64,000 nt of DNA from Bhargavaea massiliensis (GTDB lineage: Bacteria > Bacillota > Bacilli > Bacillales_A > Planococcaceae), in assembly GCF_018390575.1 (NCBI RefSeq), contig NZ_JAHBCJ010000001.1:310001-374000 (forward strand). Reading direction: 5' to 3'. How positions within the stretch are numbered: the first letter of the stretch is position 1; each line of letters opens with the position of its first letter. A program made the translations under genes and the position numbers. Below the pieces are notes generated by a model, which was not told the origin of the DNA, did not search any database, and saw only the letters and a program-made list of their open reading frames with translations. This document shows, one piece after another, positions 8,881 through 17,125 of the stretch.

Positions 8881-10074
8881 TTGGAACCGGAAAAATTTGA
8901 GATCCGCTCGGTGACGCACCGTCCCGGTGTTATCACCTTTGAATGGGACGACACGGGCGATGAATACCGGGTTTATAAGGAAGGCGAGCTTCGCCAGGAA
9001 GGCCCGGTGTGCGATTACACCGATGAGAATGTGAAGGACGGAAAAATGTATCATTATGCCATCGAACGAATCCGAAACGGCCGGGCCGAGGATGTCATCA
9101 TGATGCAGACTTCCGCAATGAAAAGGAAAAAAGACGCTCTTAACCCGCTCCGCTACCTAGTATTCACGACGATTGTCGCCAAGTCGCAGGTAGCCCTGTC
9201 TTGGGAGAAGGTCCCGGAGGCGGAGACCTACGCCGTCTTTAAAAACGGTGAACTGGTGAAAGAAACCGGGGACTGCTTTTTTATCGACCGGGAAGTGCCG
9301 GATGAGCAGACCGATTATATGATCCGGACAAGCCGCCCGGCACGGAAGGCGGAAGAACCGATGAGCGCGGGCAAATCTATCCTTGGCCGCATCGCCGGGA
9401 AGTTCAATCCGGAATCAAGCACCCAGGAAGACGTCACGGAGGAGTTCTGGATCACAAAAGTGATCGGGCAGCCGTCCAAGCTTCTCCTGCCGGTGGAAGA
9501 GTGGCGCGAGCCTGAGCCGGTCGAGCGATGGCGGCTGCGGTATACGACCTTTCTCGAAGAACCGTTCATCAACAACCCGAATGTGCTCTCCCCGAACCGG
9601 ACGTTCAAGGGAGACGGCCGGGACTTTGACCCCGAGGGAGAAACGTTCCGCACGCGCGGTGATGTGACGCTGTCCTACAGGGACCCTGGCCATCCGCTAG
9701 TTTTCAGGAAAGAAGCCGGAAAGACGGTCGCCTACGGACTGTCTGGCAAGAAACGCGAGGAAGGCACCGCTTCGATTGATGACTTCACAATCGAACCGCT
9801 CGAGCATGATGGCAGAGAGTTTGGCTTCGAGATGAGGCACTCTGTCGGCAATCCGCTCACCCCGGCTCCGCTGATCGACTACGAGGTCCACGCCGTCCTG
9901 CGCCGCCACGGCACATTCCATGTGACTGGCTATCATGACCAGGCGCCTCATCACGAGGTCTACCTTGATAAAGGAGATGGCTGGATGCCGATTCACCGCG
10001 CGGCTTCAAAAGGCCTTGCCCACATGTCGGAAGTAATCGCCTATCAGCACTGGATCACTTCAAATTTCGAATAA
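8881..10074 (+). CDS. DUF3238-like protein with fibronectin-III-like N-terminus
   Basis: Function unknown, 397 aa. The N-terminal 180 residues read as two FN3-like beta repeats (FEWDDTGDEYRVYKEGE and LSWEKVPEAETYAVFKNGE). The C-terminal part (TTFLEEPFINNP, HGTFHVTGYHDQAPHHEVYL) resembles my memory of Bacillus DUF3238 proteins. No signal peptide or membrane segment is seen. The start is TTG 8881, chosen for AAAGGAGTG seven bases upstream; the reading frame stays open further upstream without a better site. Confidence 0.7.
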   Translation: MEPEKFEIRSVTHRPGVITFEWDDTGDEYRVYKEGELRQEGPVCDYTDENVKDGKMYHYAIERIRNGRAEDVIMMQTSAMKRKKDALNPLRYLVFTTIVAKSQVALSWEKVPEAETYAVFKNGELVKETGDCFFIDREVPDEQTDYMIRTSRPARKAEEPMSAGKSILGRIAGKFNPESSTQEDVTEEFWITKVIGQPSKLLLPVEEWREPEPVERWRLRYTTFLEEPFINNPNVLSPNRTFKGDGRDFDPEGETFRTRGDVTLSYRDPGHPLVFRKEAGKTVAYGLSGKKREEGTASIDDFTIEPLEHDGREFGFEMRHSVGNPLTPAPLIDYEVHAVLRRHGTFHVTGYHDQAPHHEVYLDKGDGWMPIHRAASKGLAHMSEVIAYQHWITSNFE

Positions 10075-10081
10075 ACCAAAA

Positions 10082-10101
10082 GGCCGCCGGAATTGGCGGC
10101 C
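10082..10101 (+). terminator. Stem-loop after the DUF3238-like gene
   Basis: GGCCGCC and GGCGGCC form a perfect 7-bp stem around a 6-nt loop, followed by a moderately T-rich stretch. A weak terminator. Confidence 0.55.
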
Positions 10102-10108
10102 CACTTTC

Positions 10109-10182
10109 TTTCGGGAAATAATCGCAAAATCCAACATATTTCCCGGGAAATATCTGCGGAAATCGACAATTTCCCGGAAATA
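10109..10182. repeat. Three TTTC..GGAAATA palindromic units at about 31-bp spacing
   Basis: Units begin at 10109 (TTTCGGGAAATA), 10139 (TTTCCCGGGAAATA) and 10170 (TTTCCCGGAAATA). The central one sits in a perfect 18-bp palindrome, ATATTTCCCGGGAAATAT (10136-10153). The gap lies between two convergent genes. Confidence 0.75.
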
Positions 10183-10183
10183 G

Positions 10184-10208
10184 AAAAACCGCGGACTCCG
10201 CGGTTTTT
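10184..10208. terminator. Bidirectional terminator between the DUF3238-like and DCC genes
   Basis: AAAAACCGCGG and CCGCGGTTTTT form an 11-bp stem with a 3-nt loop and U-tracts on both strands. It overlaps the stop codon of the minus-strand DCC gene. Confidence 0.85.
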
Positions 10209-10614
10209 ATGCGAGGAAGCGTTCCCGTATGTTCCGGGGCGGCAGCCTGCAGGCTTCTTCTTCGGTTTTTTTGCCGAACCATTTATATCGGTTTTCCGCG
10301 ATGTAGTCATAGGCCCGGTCACGGAGCGGCTTGGGCACGACGATGAACAGGAAAGCCAGGTGCCACAGCCCGTCAAGCTTTTTCGCGATATGGAGGGCGG
10401 CGGTCGACTTGGTGTAGGCCTTGTCCCGTTCGATCAGCACCATGGAATCGACATCTTTAGGGATATTATATTTCTCTCTCAATTCCTGGCCGATGTCACT
10501 TTGCAGCGACGCGTATTTAAAATGCCCGGCCGGATCCCGCTTGATGATGAACTGGACGCTTTTGTCGCAAAAATTGCAGGTCCCGTCGAACAGCACGATC
10601 CGTTCCTTTTTCAA
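10207..10614 (-). CDS. YuxK-type DCC family thiol-disulfide oxidoreductase (DUF393)
   Basis: Small predicted thiol-disulfide oxidoreductase of unknown partner, 135 aa. The defining motif FDGTCNFCDKSVQF near the N-terminus carries the CxxC pair after a conserved Asp. The start is TTG 10614 (MKKERIVLFDG), nine bases after AAGGAGG; the longer open frame upstream has no family similarity. It is divergent from the CotD-like gene. Confidence 0.9.
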   Translation of the reverse strand: MKKERIVLFDGTCNFCDKSVQFIIKRDPAGHFKYASLQSDIGQELREKYNIPKDVDSMVLIERDKAYTKSTAALHIAKKLDGLWHLAFLFIVVPKPLRDRAYDYIAENRYKWFGKKTEEEACRLPPRNIRERFLA

Positions 10615-10759
10615 TTTGGATTGCCTCCTTCCGGCTGTTTCGTTGTCCTCCAAGTATTCCCCTTCAGCCGTACGGCAAAACAGGACCCAGGACGGGACGC
10701 GCGTCCATTGTGCCCGCCGGGACGGCGCATGTAATAGAGGAAGAAAGGAGGTGCCCACC

Positions 10760-11074
10760 ATGCGTCGACACAAAAACCGCGGATGCGGATATGGCTGCAG
10801 CTGCCATTCGTGCCGAACTCGGCCAATCGTCTGCCCGCCGACGTACCGCTTCCACGACACCTTCACCCAGCGCGAAGTTCCGTTCGTCCATCCGATTGTG
10901 AACGTCAACCGGCAAAACGTCGTGAACGTCCCTCGACACTACTTCACCGAGACCGAAACAACAGTTCCGGGCCGCAACATTTACGCGGATTCCTACGGTC
11001 CGGGCTTCGGCGGACCAGGCTTCGGCGGACCGGGCTTCGGTGATTCCGGATTCTTCCGGGGCCGCCGTTACTGA
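10760..11074 (+). CDS. CotD-like spore coat protein
   Basis: The 104-aa product is Cys-rich at the N-terminus (CGYGCSCHSC). Its core, PTYRFHDTFTQREVPFVHP followed by VNVNRQNVVNVPRHYF, matches the pattern of Bacillus CotD inner coat proteins. The C-terminus is a short glycine repeat (GPGFG three times). AAAGGAGGTG lies six bases before ATG 10760. Presence of a coat gene suggests a spore-former or a recent descendant. A sporulation promoter could not be assigned with confidence. Confidence 0.8.
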   Translation: MRRHKNRGCGYGCSCHSCRTRPIVCPPTYRFHDTFTQREVPFVHPIVNVNRQNVVNVPRHYFTETETTVPGRNIYADSYGPGFGGPGFGGPGFGDSGFFRGRRY

Positions 11075-11121
11075 TGCATTGTGGTAAAATCGGGTCAACA
11101 ACATACAAAGGATGACTCCGA

Positions 11122-11313
11122 TTGAAACGAGCTCTTACATTTGCAATCCCCATTGCGCTCATCGTCGCCGGTCTGGCCTGGTGGTATCTGAACAAGGAAT
11201 TCCAGGACGTCCCCGGAACACACCGCATGTACATCACCATCGGCGCTGCCCTCCTGAGCGGCGTCATCTCCTGGTTCCTGTTTCCGGCAGAACCGAAGGA
11301 TCCGGGAAATTGA
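11122..11313 (+). CDS. Small two-helix membrane protein, unknown
   Basis: A 63-aa product starting at TTG 11122 after a GGATGA site. It is mostly two hydrophobic helices (ALTFAIPIALIVAGLAWWY and YITIGAALLSGVISWFLF). It lies 47 bp after the CotD-like gene on the same strand and is followed by a terminator, so the two may be cotranscribed. No family recognised. Confidence 0.65.
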   Translation: MKRALTFAIPIALIVAGLAWWYLNKEFQDVPGTHRMYITIGAALLSGVISWFLFPAEPKDPGN

Positions 11314-11318
11314 CCCGG

Positions 11319-11341
11319 CCCCGCCTCGTGCGGGGTTTTTT
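11319..11341 (+). terminator. Terminator after the small membrane gene
   Basis: CCCCGC and GCGGGG enclose a 5-nt loop, followed by TTTTTT. Confidence 0.9.
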
Positions 11342-11864
11342 AATTCCCGGCTAGTAACCGCTCGACAAATTCCCGCTTTGCATCGGCATAAGCCCGCTCG
11401 TCTGCGGGATGCCGCTCTGCCAGTTCGTGCTTCAGCCGCTCATATTCCCGGGCGGCTTCCCGATTTTCCCGAAGCCGGTCGCGGAACAGCAGATGCTTTT
11501 GCCACCAGTCCCCGCCGTGTTCCACAATGTGCACGACATGGGTCTTGACTGGCGGGTCGAGCTTCCGGAATTTAGCGATGACCCGCTTTCCCTCAATCGG
11601 CTCATTGCGCAGCCTGTAATAGCCTTGTGCACCGAGCGCCTTGAAATCGAACCGGTCATACCCTGCAAGATCGTCCAGCCCGACCAGCAGGTCGATGAGC
11701 GGCTTCGCTCTCAGTCCCGGCACCGCCGTGCTTCCTATATGTTCCACTGCAACCACGTGCGGGCCGAGCAGTTTACGGAGCCGGGCCGCTTATTCCCGGT
11801 ACGACTCTTTCCATCTGTCGTCATGGTCAACGAGAAACACTTTTCCTGCCGGCAATCCATCCAT
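11340..11864 (-). pseudogene. GrpB-family (UPF0157) gene interrupted by an in-frame TAA
   Basis: Read through, the frame gives a normal-length GrpB-family nucleotidyltransferase-like protein. It starts at ATG 11864 behind GGAGGAGG (MDGLPAGKVFLVDHDDRW), then after codon 25 continues AARLRKLLGPHVVAVEHIGS with the diagnostic HIGSTAVPGL motif. Codon 25 is TAA (11792-11790) where a sense codon is expected. A restart at GTG 11756 would make a 138-aa product lacking the N-terminal strand. It may be a fresh nonsense mutation, a sequencing error, or a truncated but translated gene. Confidence 0.8.
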
Positions 11865-11915
11865 TCCTATCGCCTCCTCCCAACCAGGGTAGCAGCTCTG
11901 AACACGCATTTAAAG

Positions 11916-11929
11916 ACTGAACATTCAGT
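11916..11929. promoter_or_regulatory. Perfect 14-bp palindrome, possible operator
   Basis: ACTGAA-CA-TTCAGT stands between the GrpB-like pseudogene and the thi operon terminator, just upstream of a TTGATT-like -35 on the plus strand. No regulator can be assigned. Confidence 0.3.
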
Positions 11930-11958
11930 TTGATTATTGGTAGAATAGATATAACAAA

Positions 11959-11987
11959 AGCGAAGGCAGGTCGCCTCCGCTTTTTTT
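11959..11987. terminator. Terminator at the end of the thi operon
   Basis: AGCGAAGGC and GCCTCCGCT pair with one mismatch around a 5-nt loop. The plus strand ends in T7 and the minus strand in TTTGTTAT. It lies 70 bp past the thiW stop. Confidence 0.75.
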
Positions 11988-12057
11988 CGTGCTACTATTA
12001 GCGCTTACAGAAGCTATGCGAGGCCTAATGGTACCCATGCCTGCCCCTCCCGCCATT

Positions 12058-12561
12058 CTATGAGCGCTCACTCATTACGGGAAGCCTGCCCGCCGACTCG
12101 AGCCGCATGGTGATGGCAAGGCCGATCAGCGCACCGCTGATGCTTGAAACGAGGAAAGCCGGCAAGAAGAACAAAGCGCCTGCCGATGCGCCCATCAGCA
12201 GATTGGCATAAGGCGCCGCGAGCAAAGAGGCGACGATGCCGGTGCCGACCATCTCACCGGCTGACGCCGTCCAGGCCCTGCCTGTGTTCCGGTACAGCCA
12301 GCCGGCAAGAAGCGCGCCGATCATGCCGCCCGGGAACGCAAGCAGTGAACCCGTCCCGGTGAGGATCCGGATCAATGCCGTCAGGAATGCAATCCCGACG
12401 GCAGGGCCGGGCCCGAGCGAAACGGCCGCGATCACGTTCACTGCATGCTGGACCGGATAAGCCCGCGCCACGCCTGCCGGGAATGAAACAAACACTGAGC
12501 CCGCGACGGCAATGGCCGTGAACATCGTCATGAGGACGATTGTCTTCGTATTCCATTTCAT
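12058..12561 (-). CDS. thiW: ThiW, S component of an ECF-type thiazole transporter
   Basis: Predicted substrate-binding membrane subunit for hydroxyethylthiazole uptake through an energy-coupling-factor transporter. The 167-aa product is almost entirely hydrophobic helices, with the ThiW-typical FVSFPAGVARAYPVQHAVN near the N-terminus and FPGGMIGALLAG in the middle. It is the last gene of the operon and starts in an ATGA overlap with thiE. It supplies the substrate that ThiM phosphorylates. Confidence 0.9.
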   Translation of the reverse strand: MKWNTKTIVLMTMFTAIAVAGSVFVSFPAGVARAYPVQHAVNVIAAVSLGPGPAVGIAFLTALIRILTGTGSLLAFPGGMIGALLAGWLYRNTGRAWTASAGEMVGTGIVASLLAAPYANLLMGASAGALFFLPAFLVSSISGALIGLAITMRLESAGRLPVMSERS

Positions 12562-13223
12562 CCGACCGCACGCCCTTCCCGTATAAGGGCTTCTTCTACC
12601 GTCTGCCGGATGTCCCTTGCCGCACGCTCCGGATCATCCGCAAGCGCAATCGCCGTGATGACGGAAACACCGGATGCGCCGGCCGAGATGACCGGCCCGG
12701 CATTGTCCGCTGCAATGCCGCCGATGCCGACAGACGGAAGTTCAGGAAATGCCTCTGCCGCCGCCCTGATCGGCGCCGTTCCGCAGACCGGGCGGGCGTC
12801 CGGCTTGGAGGTCGTCCCGTAGACCGGCCCGATGCCGATATAGTCCGCCCCTGCCGAAGCGGCTTCCCGGACTTCATCCAAGTTGTGTGCCGAGACGCCC
12901 ATAATCTTGCTGCCGATTTTCCGGCGCACTTCCCTGGCGTCGCCGTCTTCCTGGCCGATATGGACCCCGTCCGCCCCGAGCTCCATTGCCAGGGAGACGT
13001 CATCGTTCACGATAAACGGCACGCCGTGCGCCCTGCACAGGTCCCGGCAAGCTTCGCCGAATGCTCGGAGCGCGCTGCCGGCAAGCGTGCCGGGCCCCTT
13101 TTCCCTCAGCTGAAAACAAGTGATGCCGCCCTTCAGTGCTGCTTCCAGCACGTCCAGCGGATCACGGGAGCCGGCATTTCGGCTGCCCATGATCAGGTAA
13201 ACGGCAAGCTGTTCACGAATCAA
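12558..13223 (-). CDS. thiE: Thiamine-phosphate synthase ThiE
   Basis: Joins hydroxymethylpyrimidine diphosphate with thiazole phosphate to give thiamine phosphate. The 221-aa TIM barrel shows FQLREKGPG, VPFIVNDDV, GADGVHIGQED and GPVYGTTSKPDA, all ThiE substrate-site motifs. The start is TTG 13223 with an AGAGGTG site, overlapping the end of thiD by 11 bp. Confidence 0.96.
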   Translation of the reverse strand: MIREQLAVYLIMGSRNAGSRDPLDVLEAALKGGITCFQLREKGPGTLAGSALRAFGEACRDLCRAHGVPFIVNDDVSLAMELGADGVHIGQEDGDAREVRRKIGSKIMGVSAHNLDEVREAASAGADYIGIGPVYGTTSKPDARPVCGTAPIRAAAEAFPELPSVGIGGIAADNAGPVISAGASGVSVITAIALADDPERAARDIRQTVEEALIREGRAVG

Positions 13224-14052
13224 CGAGCACCTCTCCCCTCAAGGAACCGCCCGACCTGTGGTAGGCCCAATGGTTGGTCGGTCCGTGGCCCGCGCCGAGA
13301 CCGAGACCGTCGGAGATTGCCGCGTGGATAAACCGTTTGGCTCCGACTGCGGCTTTTTCGAGCGGTTCACCGGCTGCAAGAAATGCGGTGAGCGCCGCAG
13401 AAAATGTGCAACCTGTGCCGTGGGTGTCTTTTGTTTGGATGCGCTCCGCCGATATCCAGATCCGCTCCCCTCGTCCGTCCATGAACAAGTCGCAGGCCCG
13501 CTCTTCTTCCTCCAGGTGGCCGCCTTTGACGACGACCGATTTGGTGCCCATTTCGATCAGCCGGCGCCCGGCTTCTTCCATGTCTTCCGGCGACCGGATC
13601 GTCATGCCGGACAGTACTTCGGCCTCGGGAATGTTCGGTGTGAGGACAGTGGCCATCGGCAGGATCTTTTCACGCATCGCTTCCACAGACTCTTCCTGCA
13701 GCAGATGAGCGCCGCCTTTCGCGATCATGACAGGATCCACGACAAGCACCGGATTGCCTGCGGCGGCAAGGCCCGCCGCGACTTCCCCGATAATCTCCCC
13801 GGAAAACAGCATGCCGGTCTTGACGGCTGCCACCTCAAAGTCCGCAAACACCGCATCCATCTGGGCCCGGACCGCCTCCGGGCCAAGTGGCCAGACACCG
13901 TGGACACCGAGCGTGTTTTGCGCGGTGACGGCAGTGAGCGCGGATGTGCCGAACACCCCGAGCTCCTGGAATGTCTTTAGGTCCGCCTGGATGCCCGCAC
14001 CACCGCCCGAATCCGATCCGGCAATCGTAAGTGCCACGCTTACTCCCGTCAT
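13213..14052 (-). CDS. thiD: Hydroxymethylpyrimidine (phosphate) kinase ThiD
   Basis: Phosphorylates hydroxymethylpyrimidine twice for thiamine synthesis. The 279-aa ribokinase-fold protein shows [20 protein letters not shown] at the N-terminus, [11 protein letters not shown] in the middle and the anion-hole motif [12 protein letters not shown] near residue 210. It overlaps thiM by ATGA. A PdxK role cannot be excluded from sequence, but the operon argues for thiamine. Confidence 0.95.
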   Translation of the reverse strand: MTGVSVALTIAGSDSGGGAGIQADLKTFQELGVFGTSALTAVTAQNTLGVHGVWPLGPEAVRAQMDAVFADFEVAAVKTGMLFSGEIIGEVAAGLAAAGNPVLVVDPVMIAKGGAHLLQEESVEAMREKILPMATVLTPNIPEAEVLSGMTIRSPEDMEEAGRRLIEMGTKSVVVKGGHLEEEERACDLFMDGRGERIWISAERIQTKDTHGTGCTFSAALTAFLAAGEPLEKAAVGAKRFIHAAISDGLGLGAGHGPTNHWAYHRSGGSLRGEVLVDS

Positions 14053-14840
14053 GCCCGCACCTCCTTCTCCGGCTCCGGAACTATGAAATCATCGTCCTTC
14101 AGAAGTGCCAGCTGGTCGATAAACGCCGCAAGGAAACTTCCCGGAAGCGAAGACGCTTCAGTTGCCCGTTCCCCTGCTGCCTTGTACAAGGCGAGTGCTG
14201 CAGCCACCGAACGGAACGGGTCTTTGCCAACCGCGAGGAACGCTCCGCACACCGAGCTCAACAAACAGCCGGCGCCGGTGATCCGGCTCATGGCCGGATG
14301 CCCGCCGCTGATGCGCACCGTCCGCTCCCCGTCCGTCAGCACGTCCGTTTCACCGGTCACCGCGACAAGGCATCCATAGTGCCGTGCGACTTGCGCGGCA
14401 ACGGCTTCCACGTCCATTTCTCCTTGTCCTGCATCCACACCCGACGCCTGCCAGTCCACGCCCGCGATTGCCGCAAGCTCGCCTGCATTACAGCGGATCA
14501 GCGTGACATCCAGCGCCCCGAGCAGCCGGCTGACGGCATTCCTGCGGAACCGCGTCGCGCCGGCGCCGACCGGATCGAGTACGACAGGATTCCCCGCCCT
14601 GTTCGCTGACTTGCCCGCCAACTCCATCGCTTCCAGCGCCTCCCGGTGGAGCGTTCCGATGTTCAGCACCGTGCAGGAAGCGGCGCTTGCCATTTCTTCA
14701 ACCTCTTCCGGCGCATCCGCCATGACGGGGGAAGCACCGAGCGCGAGCAGCCCGTTTGCCTGGAAGTTTGCGACGACGATGTTCGTCATGCAGTGGACAA
14801 GCGGCCGCCTTTCACGGAGTTCCGACAACAGCTTGCTCAT
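14049..14840 (-). CDS. thiM: Hydroxyethylthiazole kinase ThiM
   Basis: Phosphorylates the thiazole moiety in salvage. From ATG 14840 ([20 protein letters not shown]) the 263-aa product shows [15 protein letters not shown]-type residues (here [20 protein letters not shown]), [13 protein letters not shown], and [17 protein letters not shown], the ATP and substrate motifs of ThiM. GGAGGGTG precedes the chosen start. It overlaps tenA by ATGA. Confidence 0.95.
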   Translation of the reverse strand: MSKLLSELRERRPLVHCMTNIVVANFQANGLLALGASPVMADAPEEVEEMASAASCTVLNIGTLHREALEAMELAGKSANRAGNPVVLDPVGAGATRFRRNAVSRLLGALDVTLIRCNAGELAAIAGVDWQASGVDAGQGEMDVEAVAAQVARHYGCLVAVTGETDVLTDGERTVRISGGHPAMSRITGAGCLLSSVCGAFLAVGKDPFRSVAAALALYKAAGERATEASSLPGSFLAAFIDQLALLKDDDFIVPEPEKEVRA

Positions 14841-15520
14841 CGGGCACCCTCCATTTCCGGGGTCTCCCACTGTTCTTTCGTCCATGCCATCTCCCAGAAG
14901 CTGAGCTCATAGATGCTGCTTTTGCGGAAGCGCTCCGCGAGTTCACGGATCCGTTTTTCCGGCAGCCCCTCCGCAAGCTTGTTCATCCTGTCGATCTGCT
15001 CGTTCACCAGTTCGCCGAACCACTCGGAACCATAGGTCGCGATCCACTTATCGTAGATGTGATGACCCGGCTCGGCGCCCTTCAGCCGCTCGCCGATCTC
15101 CCAATACAGCCAGTAGCACGGGAGAAGCGCGGCGAGGACATCGGCAAGATCCCCCTCCAGGGCCGCCCGGTACATATGTGATGTGTAGGCATACGCGGTC
15201 GGCGCCGGCCGGAATGCCTCATGCTCTTCAGGCGTCACACCAAGAAGTGTGAAGAATTCTTCATGCAGCGCAAGTTCCGCGGAGCATGTCGCTTCCGCAT
15301 GCTTGGCGAAACTTTGTGTCGTTAGCAAGTCCTTCGCCTTAACCGCGCCGAGCGCCTGAACTTTTGCGAAATGCGACAGGTAATACGCATCCTGCAGCAC
15401 ATAAAACCGGAATACGTCCTCATCAAGCGTTCCGTCCGCGAGTGCCTCCACGAAAGGATGCCGGAAGCTCTCCTCCCAGATCCCGTCACATTCCCGCCGT
15501 ACCCGTTCACAAAATCCCAT
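14837..15520 (-). CDS. tenA: Thiaminase II (aminopyrimidine aminohydrolase) TenA
   Basis: Hydrolyses aminopyrimidine from degraded thiamine so the pyrimidine can be reused. The 227-aa all-helical product starts MGFCERVRRECDGIW and shows RFYVLQDAYYLSHFAK, LLPCYWLYWEIGE (catalytic Cys region) and KWIATYGSEWF. The start at ATG 15520 follows a GGAG site; longer frames upstream run into the riboswitch. First gene of tenA-thiM-thiD-thiE-thiW. Confidence 0.95.
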   Translation of the reverse strand: MGFCERVRRECDGIWEESFRHPFVEALADGTLDEDVFRFYVLQDAYYLSHFAKVQALGAVKAKDLLTTQSFAKHAEATCSAELALHEEFFTLLGVTPEEHEAFRPAPTAYAYTSHMYRAALEGDLADVLAALLPCYWLYWEIGERLKGAEPGHHIYDKWIATYGSEWFGELVNEQIDRMNKLAEGLPEKRIRELAERFRKSSIYELSFWEMAWTKEQWETPEMEGAR

Positions 15521-15553
15521 CTTCTCCGTCCCCTTTCCTAGTTGGAGAACATG

Positions 15554-15588
15554 AAAAAGCCGCCTTCCGGATCGACGCGGAAGGCGGC
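15554..15588 (-). terminator. Riboswitch-controlled terminator before tenA
   Basis: On the minus strand GCCGCCTTCC and GGAAGGCGGC form a strong stem followed by TTTTT, placed between the TPP aptamer and the tenA ribosome binding site. This suggests transcription termination when TPP is bound. Confidence 0.88.
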
Positions 15589-15625
15589 CTGAATCTGCAT
15601 TCGGATACAGCAAAAGCTGCGGGCC

Positions 15626-15718
15626 CCACTTCCCTACGCCGGTATGATCCGGATCAGGTTCCAAGGGTCCGCGCAGCCCATGCGCGTCTCAGCCTTTCTT
15701 TAAGGCTCCCCCAGTGGC
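15626..15718 (-). promoter_or_regulatory. TPP riboswitch (THI element)
   Basis: The minus strand reads CACTGGGGGAGCC, GGCTGAGA, ACCCTTGGAACCTGATC, and finally CGGCGTAGGGAAGTGG. These are the conserved P1/P2/P3 joining segments of the TPP aptamer in the right order. It lies upstream of a terminator and the thiamine salvage operon. Confidence 0.96.
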
Positions 15719-15779
15719 AGTTCATGTTCAGTTTTCACACCCACTATATCATGGGCAGAATATTTTGCAAGAGGCGCTC

Positions 15780-16364
15780 TTACCTGCAGATCCGGCCGAC
15801 CGAGTCCCGGATGAGCGCTGCCGCAAGGTCCGGCTGCAGGTGCTCCGGTTCAAGAAACGCGTGGAGCGCAAGCCCATCGACGATTGAATAAAGCCGCTCC
15901 GCCTCGAGTACGGTGTCCAGGTCCTCCCGGAGCACCCCTTCATAGGTCAGAAATCCGAAAAGCTTGGTTACGGCACCGCGGAGCGCATGGCCGGGCGCGC
16001 CCTCCAAATCCTTCCGGTGGCGGATATGCGCCTGGAAGGTGAACCATACATCCATCTCAGCACGCCGTTCTTCGTCGACCGGCACAATCTCCAGCAGCAC
16101 CCGGATCACTTTTTCTTTGGGAGGAAGCTCCTCCTGCAGGATGCTCATCGCCCGTTTTTCCACGCGCTCATTGACAAGGCGCATCGCGTACACCAGCAGT
16201 TCATCCTGGTCCTTGAAATAATGCCGCAGGGCCCCCGTTGACAGCCCCGCTTCCCCGGCAATGTTCCGAACCGTCGCTCCTTCCATGCCCTTTTCCAGGA
16301 TGACCCGCCACATGGCTTCCGCAATCTGCTCGCGCCGCTCTTCATGATTCACGATTTTTGGCAT
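15780..16364 (-). CDS. TetR/AcrR family transcriptional regulator (BetI-like length)
   Basis: The 194-aa product has the TetR helix-turn-helix near residues 25-55 (GATVRNIAGEAGLSTGALRHYF) split here by its recognition helix, and a ligand domain after it. An inducer cannot be predicted. It is divergent from a membrane-protein gene, and the 102-bp gap holds two near-identical palindromes that are likely its operators. It starts at ATG 16364 after AGAGGT. Confidence 0.88.
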   Translation of the reverse strand: MPKIVNHEERREQIAEAMWRVILEKGMEGATVRNIAGEAGLSTGALRHYFKDQDELLVYAMRLVNERVEKRAMSILQEELPPKEKVIRVLLEIVPVDEERRAEMDVWFTFQAHIRHRKDLEGAPGHALRGAVTKLFGFLTYEGVLREDLDTVLEAERLYSIVDGLALHAFLEPEHLQPDLAAALIRDSVGRICR

Positions 16365-16391
16365 ACCTCTAGTATATCATCGGCTTTTAAA

Positions 16392-16407
16392 TAAAACACT
16401 TGTATTA
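16392..16407. promoter_or_regulatory. Likely TetR operator, copy 1
   Basis: TAAAACA-CT-TGTATTA, one mismatch from a perfect inverted repeat. Its centre is 43 bp from copy 2. It is on the regulator side of the gap. Confidence 0.65.
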
Positions 16408-16434
16408 AATAAAGGGCGCATGGTAATATCTTAA

Positions 16435-16450
16435 TAATACACATGTATTA
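16435..16450. promoter_or_regulatory. Likely TetR operator, copy 2
   Basis: TAATACA-CA-TGTATTA, a perfect 7-bp inverted repeat with a 2-bp centre. It ends just before the ribosome binding site of the membrane-protein gene. Confidence 0.7.
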
Positions 16451-16466
16451 AAAAGGAGCGGAAGCC

Positions 16467-17021
16467 ATGAGCATCATCGCCTACCTGATCATCGCCGTGG
16501 AAATCGGATTCTGGGTGTTTATCGCCGCCGGCCTGGTTACGCGCTATCTGCTCGGAAGAAAGCGGCTCGGACTGCTGCTGCTGGCCCTGACGCCGGTGCT
16601 CGACCTGACTTTGCTGATTGCGACGACTTACGACATCCTCGCTAATGATGCGACCGCCACGGCCGCCCACGGCATTGCCGCCATTTATCTTGGCGTGTCG
16701 CTCACGTTCGGAAAACGGATGATCCGGTGGGCGGATGAGCGCTTCCGCTATCACATCATGAAAAAAGGGCCGAAGCCGGTGAAGCGGTACGGCTACGACC
16801 ATGCCAGGCATGAACTGTCGGGCAGCCTCCTGCATGTTTTGGCCTGGATGCTCGGCGGCGGGTATCTCTATCTCCTGATTTACCTGGCGGGAAATGCCCA
16901 TCAGACCGAAGCCCTTTTCCAGATCCTGAAAGTCTGGTCGATTGTTGTCGCCATCGATGTCGCACTCTCTCTCTCCTATTTTATCTGGCCGAGAAAAGCC
17001 AAAGCGGACAGCGCCCATTAG
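16467..17021 (+). CDS. Membrane protein (YmcC-like), unknown function
   Basis: The 184-aa product has about five hydrophobic segments, beginning IIAYLIIAVEIGFWVFIAAG. It also has LALTPVLDLTLLIATTYD and a basic loop (GPKPVKRYGYDHARHE). It resembles my recollection of B. subtilis YmcC, a small membrane protein of unknown role; this is not certain. AAAAAGGAG precedes ATG 16467. The TetR gene and shared operators suggest that it is the regulated target, possibly an efflux or envelope function. Confidence 0.7.
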   Translation: MSIIAYLIIAVEIGFWVFIAAGLVTRYLLGRKRLGLLLLALTPVLDLTLLIATTYDILANDATATAAHGIAAIYLGVSLTFGKRMIRWADERFRYHIMKKGPKPVKRYGYDHARHELSGSLLHVLAWMLGGGYLYLLIYLAGNAHQTEALFQILKVWSIVVAIDVALSLSYFIWPRKAKADSAH

Positions 17022-17040
17022 GGTGCTGTCCGCTTTCTGT
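17004..17040 (+). terminator. Terminator overlapping the 3' end of the YmcC-like gene
   Basis: GCGGACAGCGCCC inside the last codons pairs with GGGTGCTGTCCGC (one mismatch) just after the stop, followed by TTTCTGTT. Confidence 0.8.
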
Positions 17041-17125
17041 TATATAACAAGGCCGGAGTTTTCAAGAACCCTTGTTAAGGGAAGAGTCGAAGAAACTGTC
17101 CGTTTCCGGACACGGGAGTGATGGA

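Noticed and set aside
10615-10908. N-terminal extension of the DCC gene
   Set aside because: It overlaps the CotD-like gene on the other strand and lacks family similarity; TTG 10614 with AAGGAGG fits.
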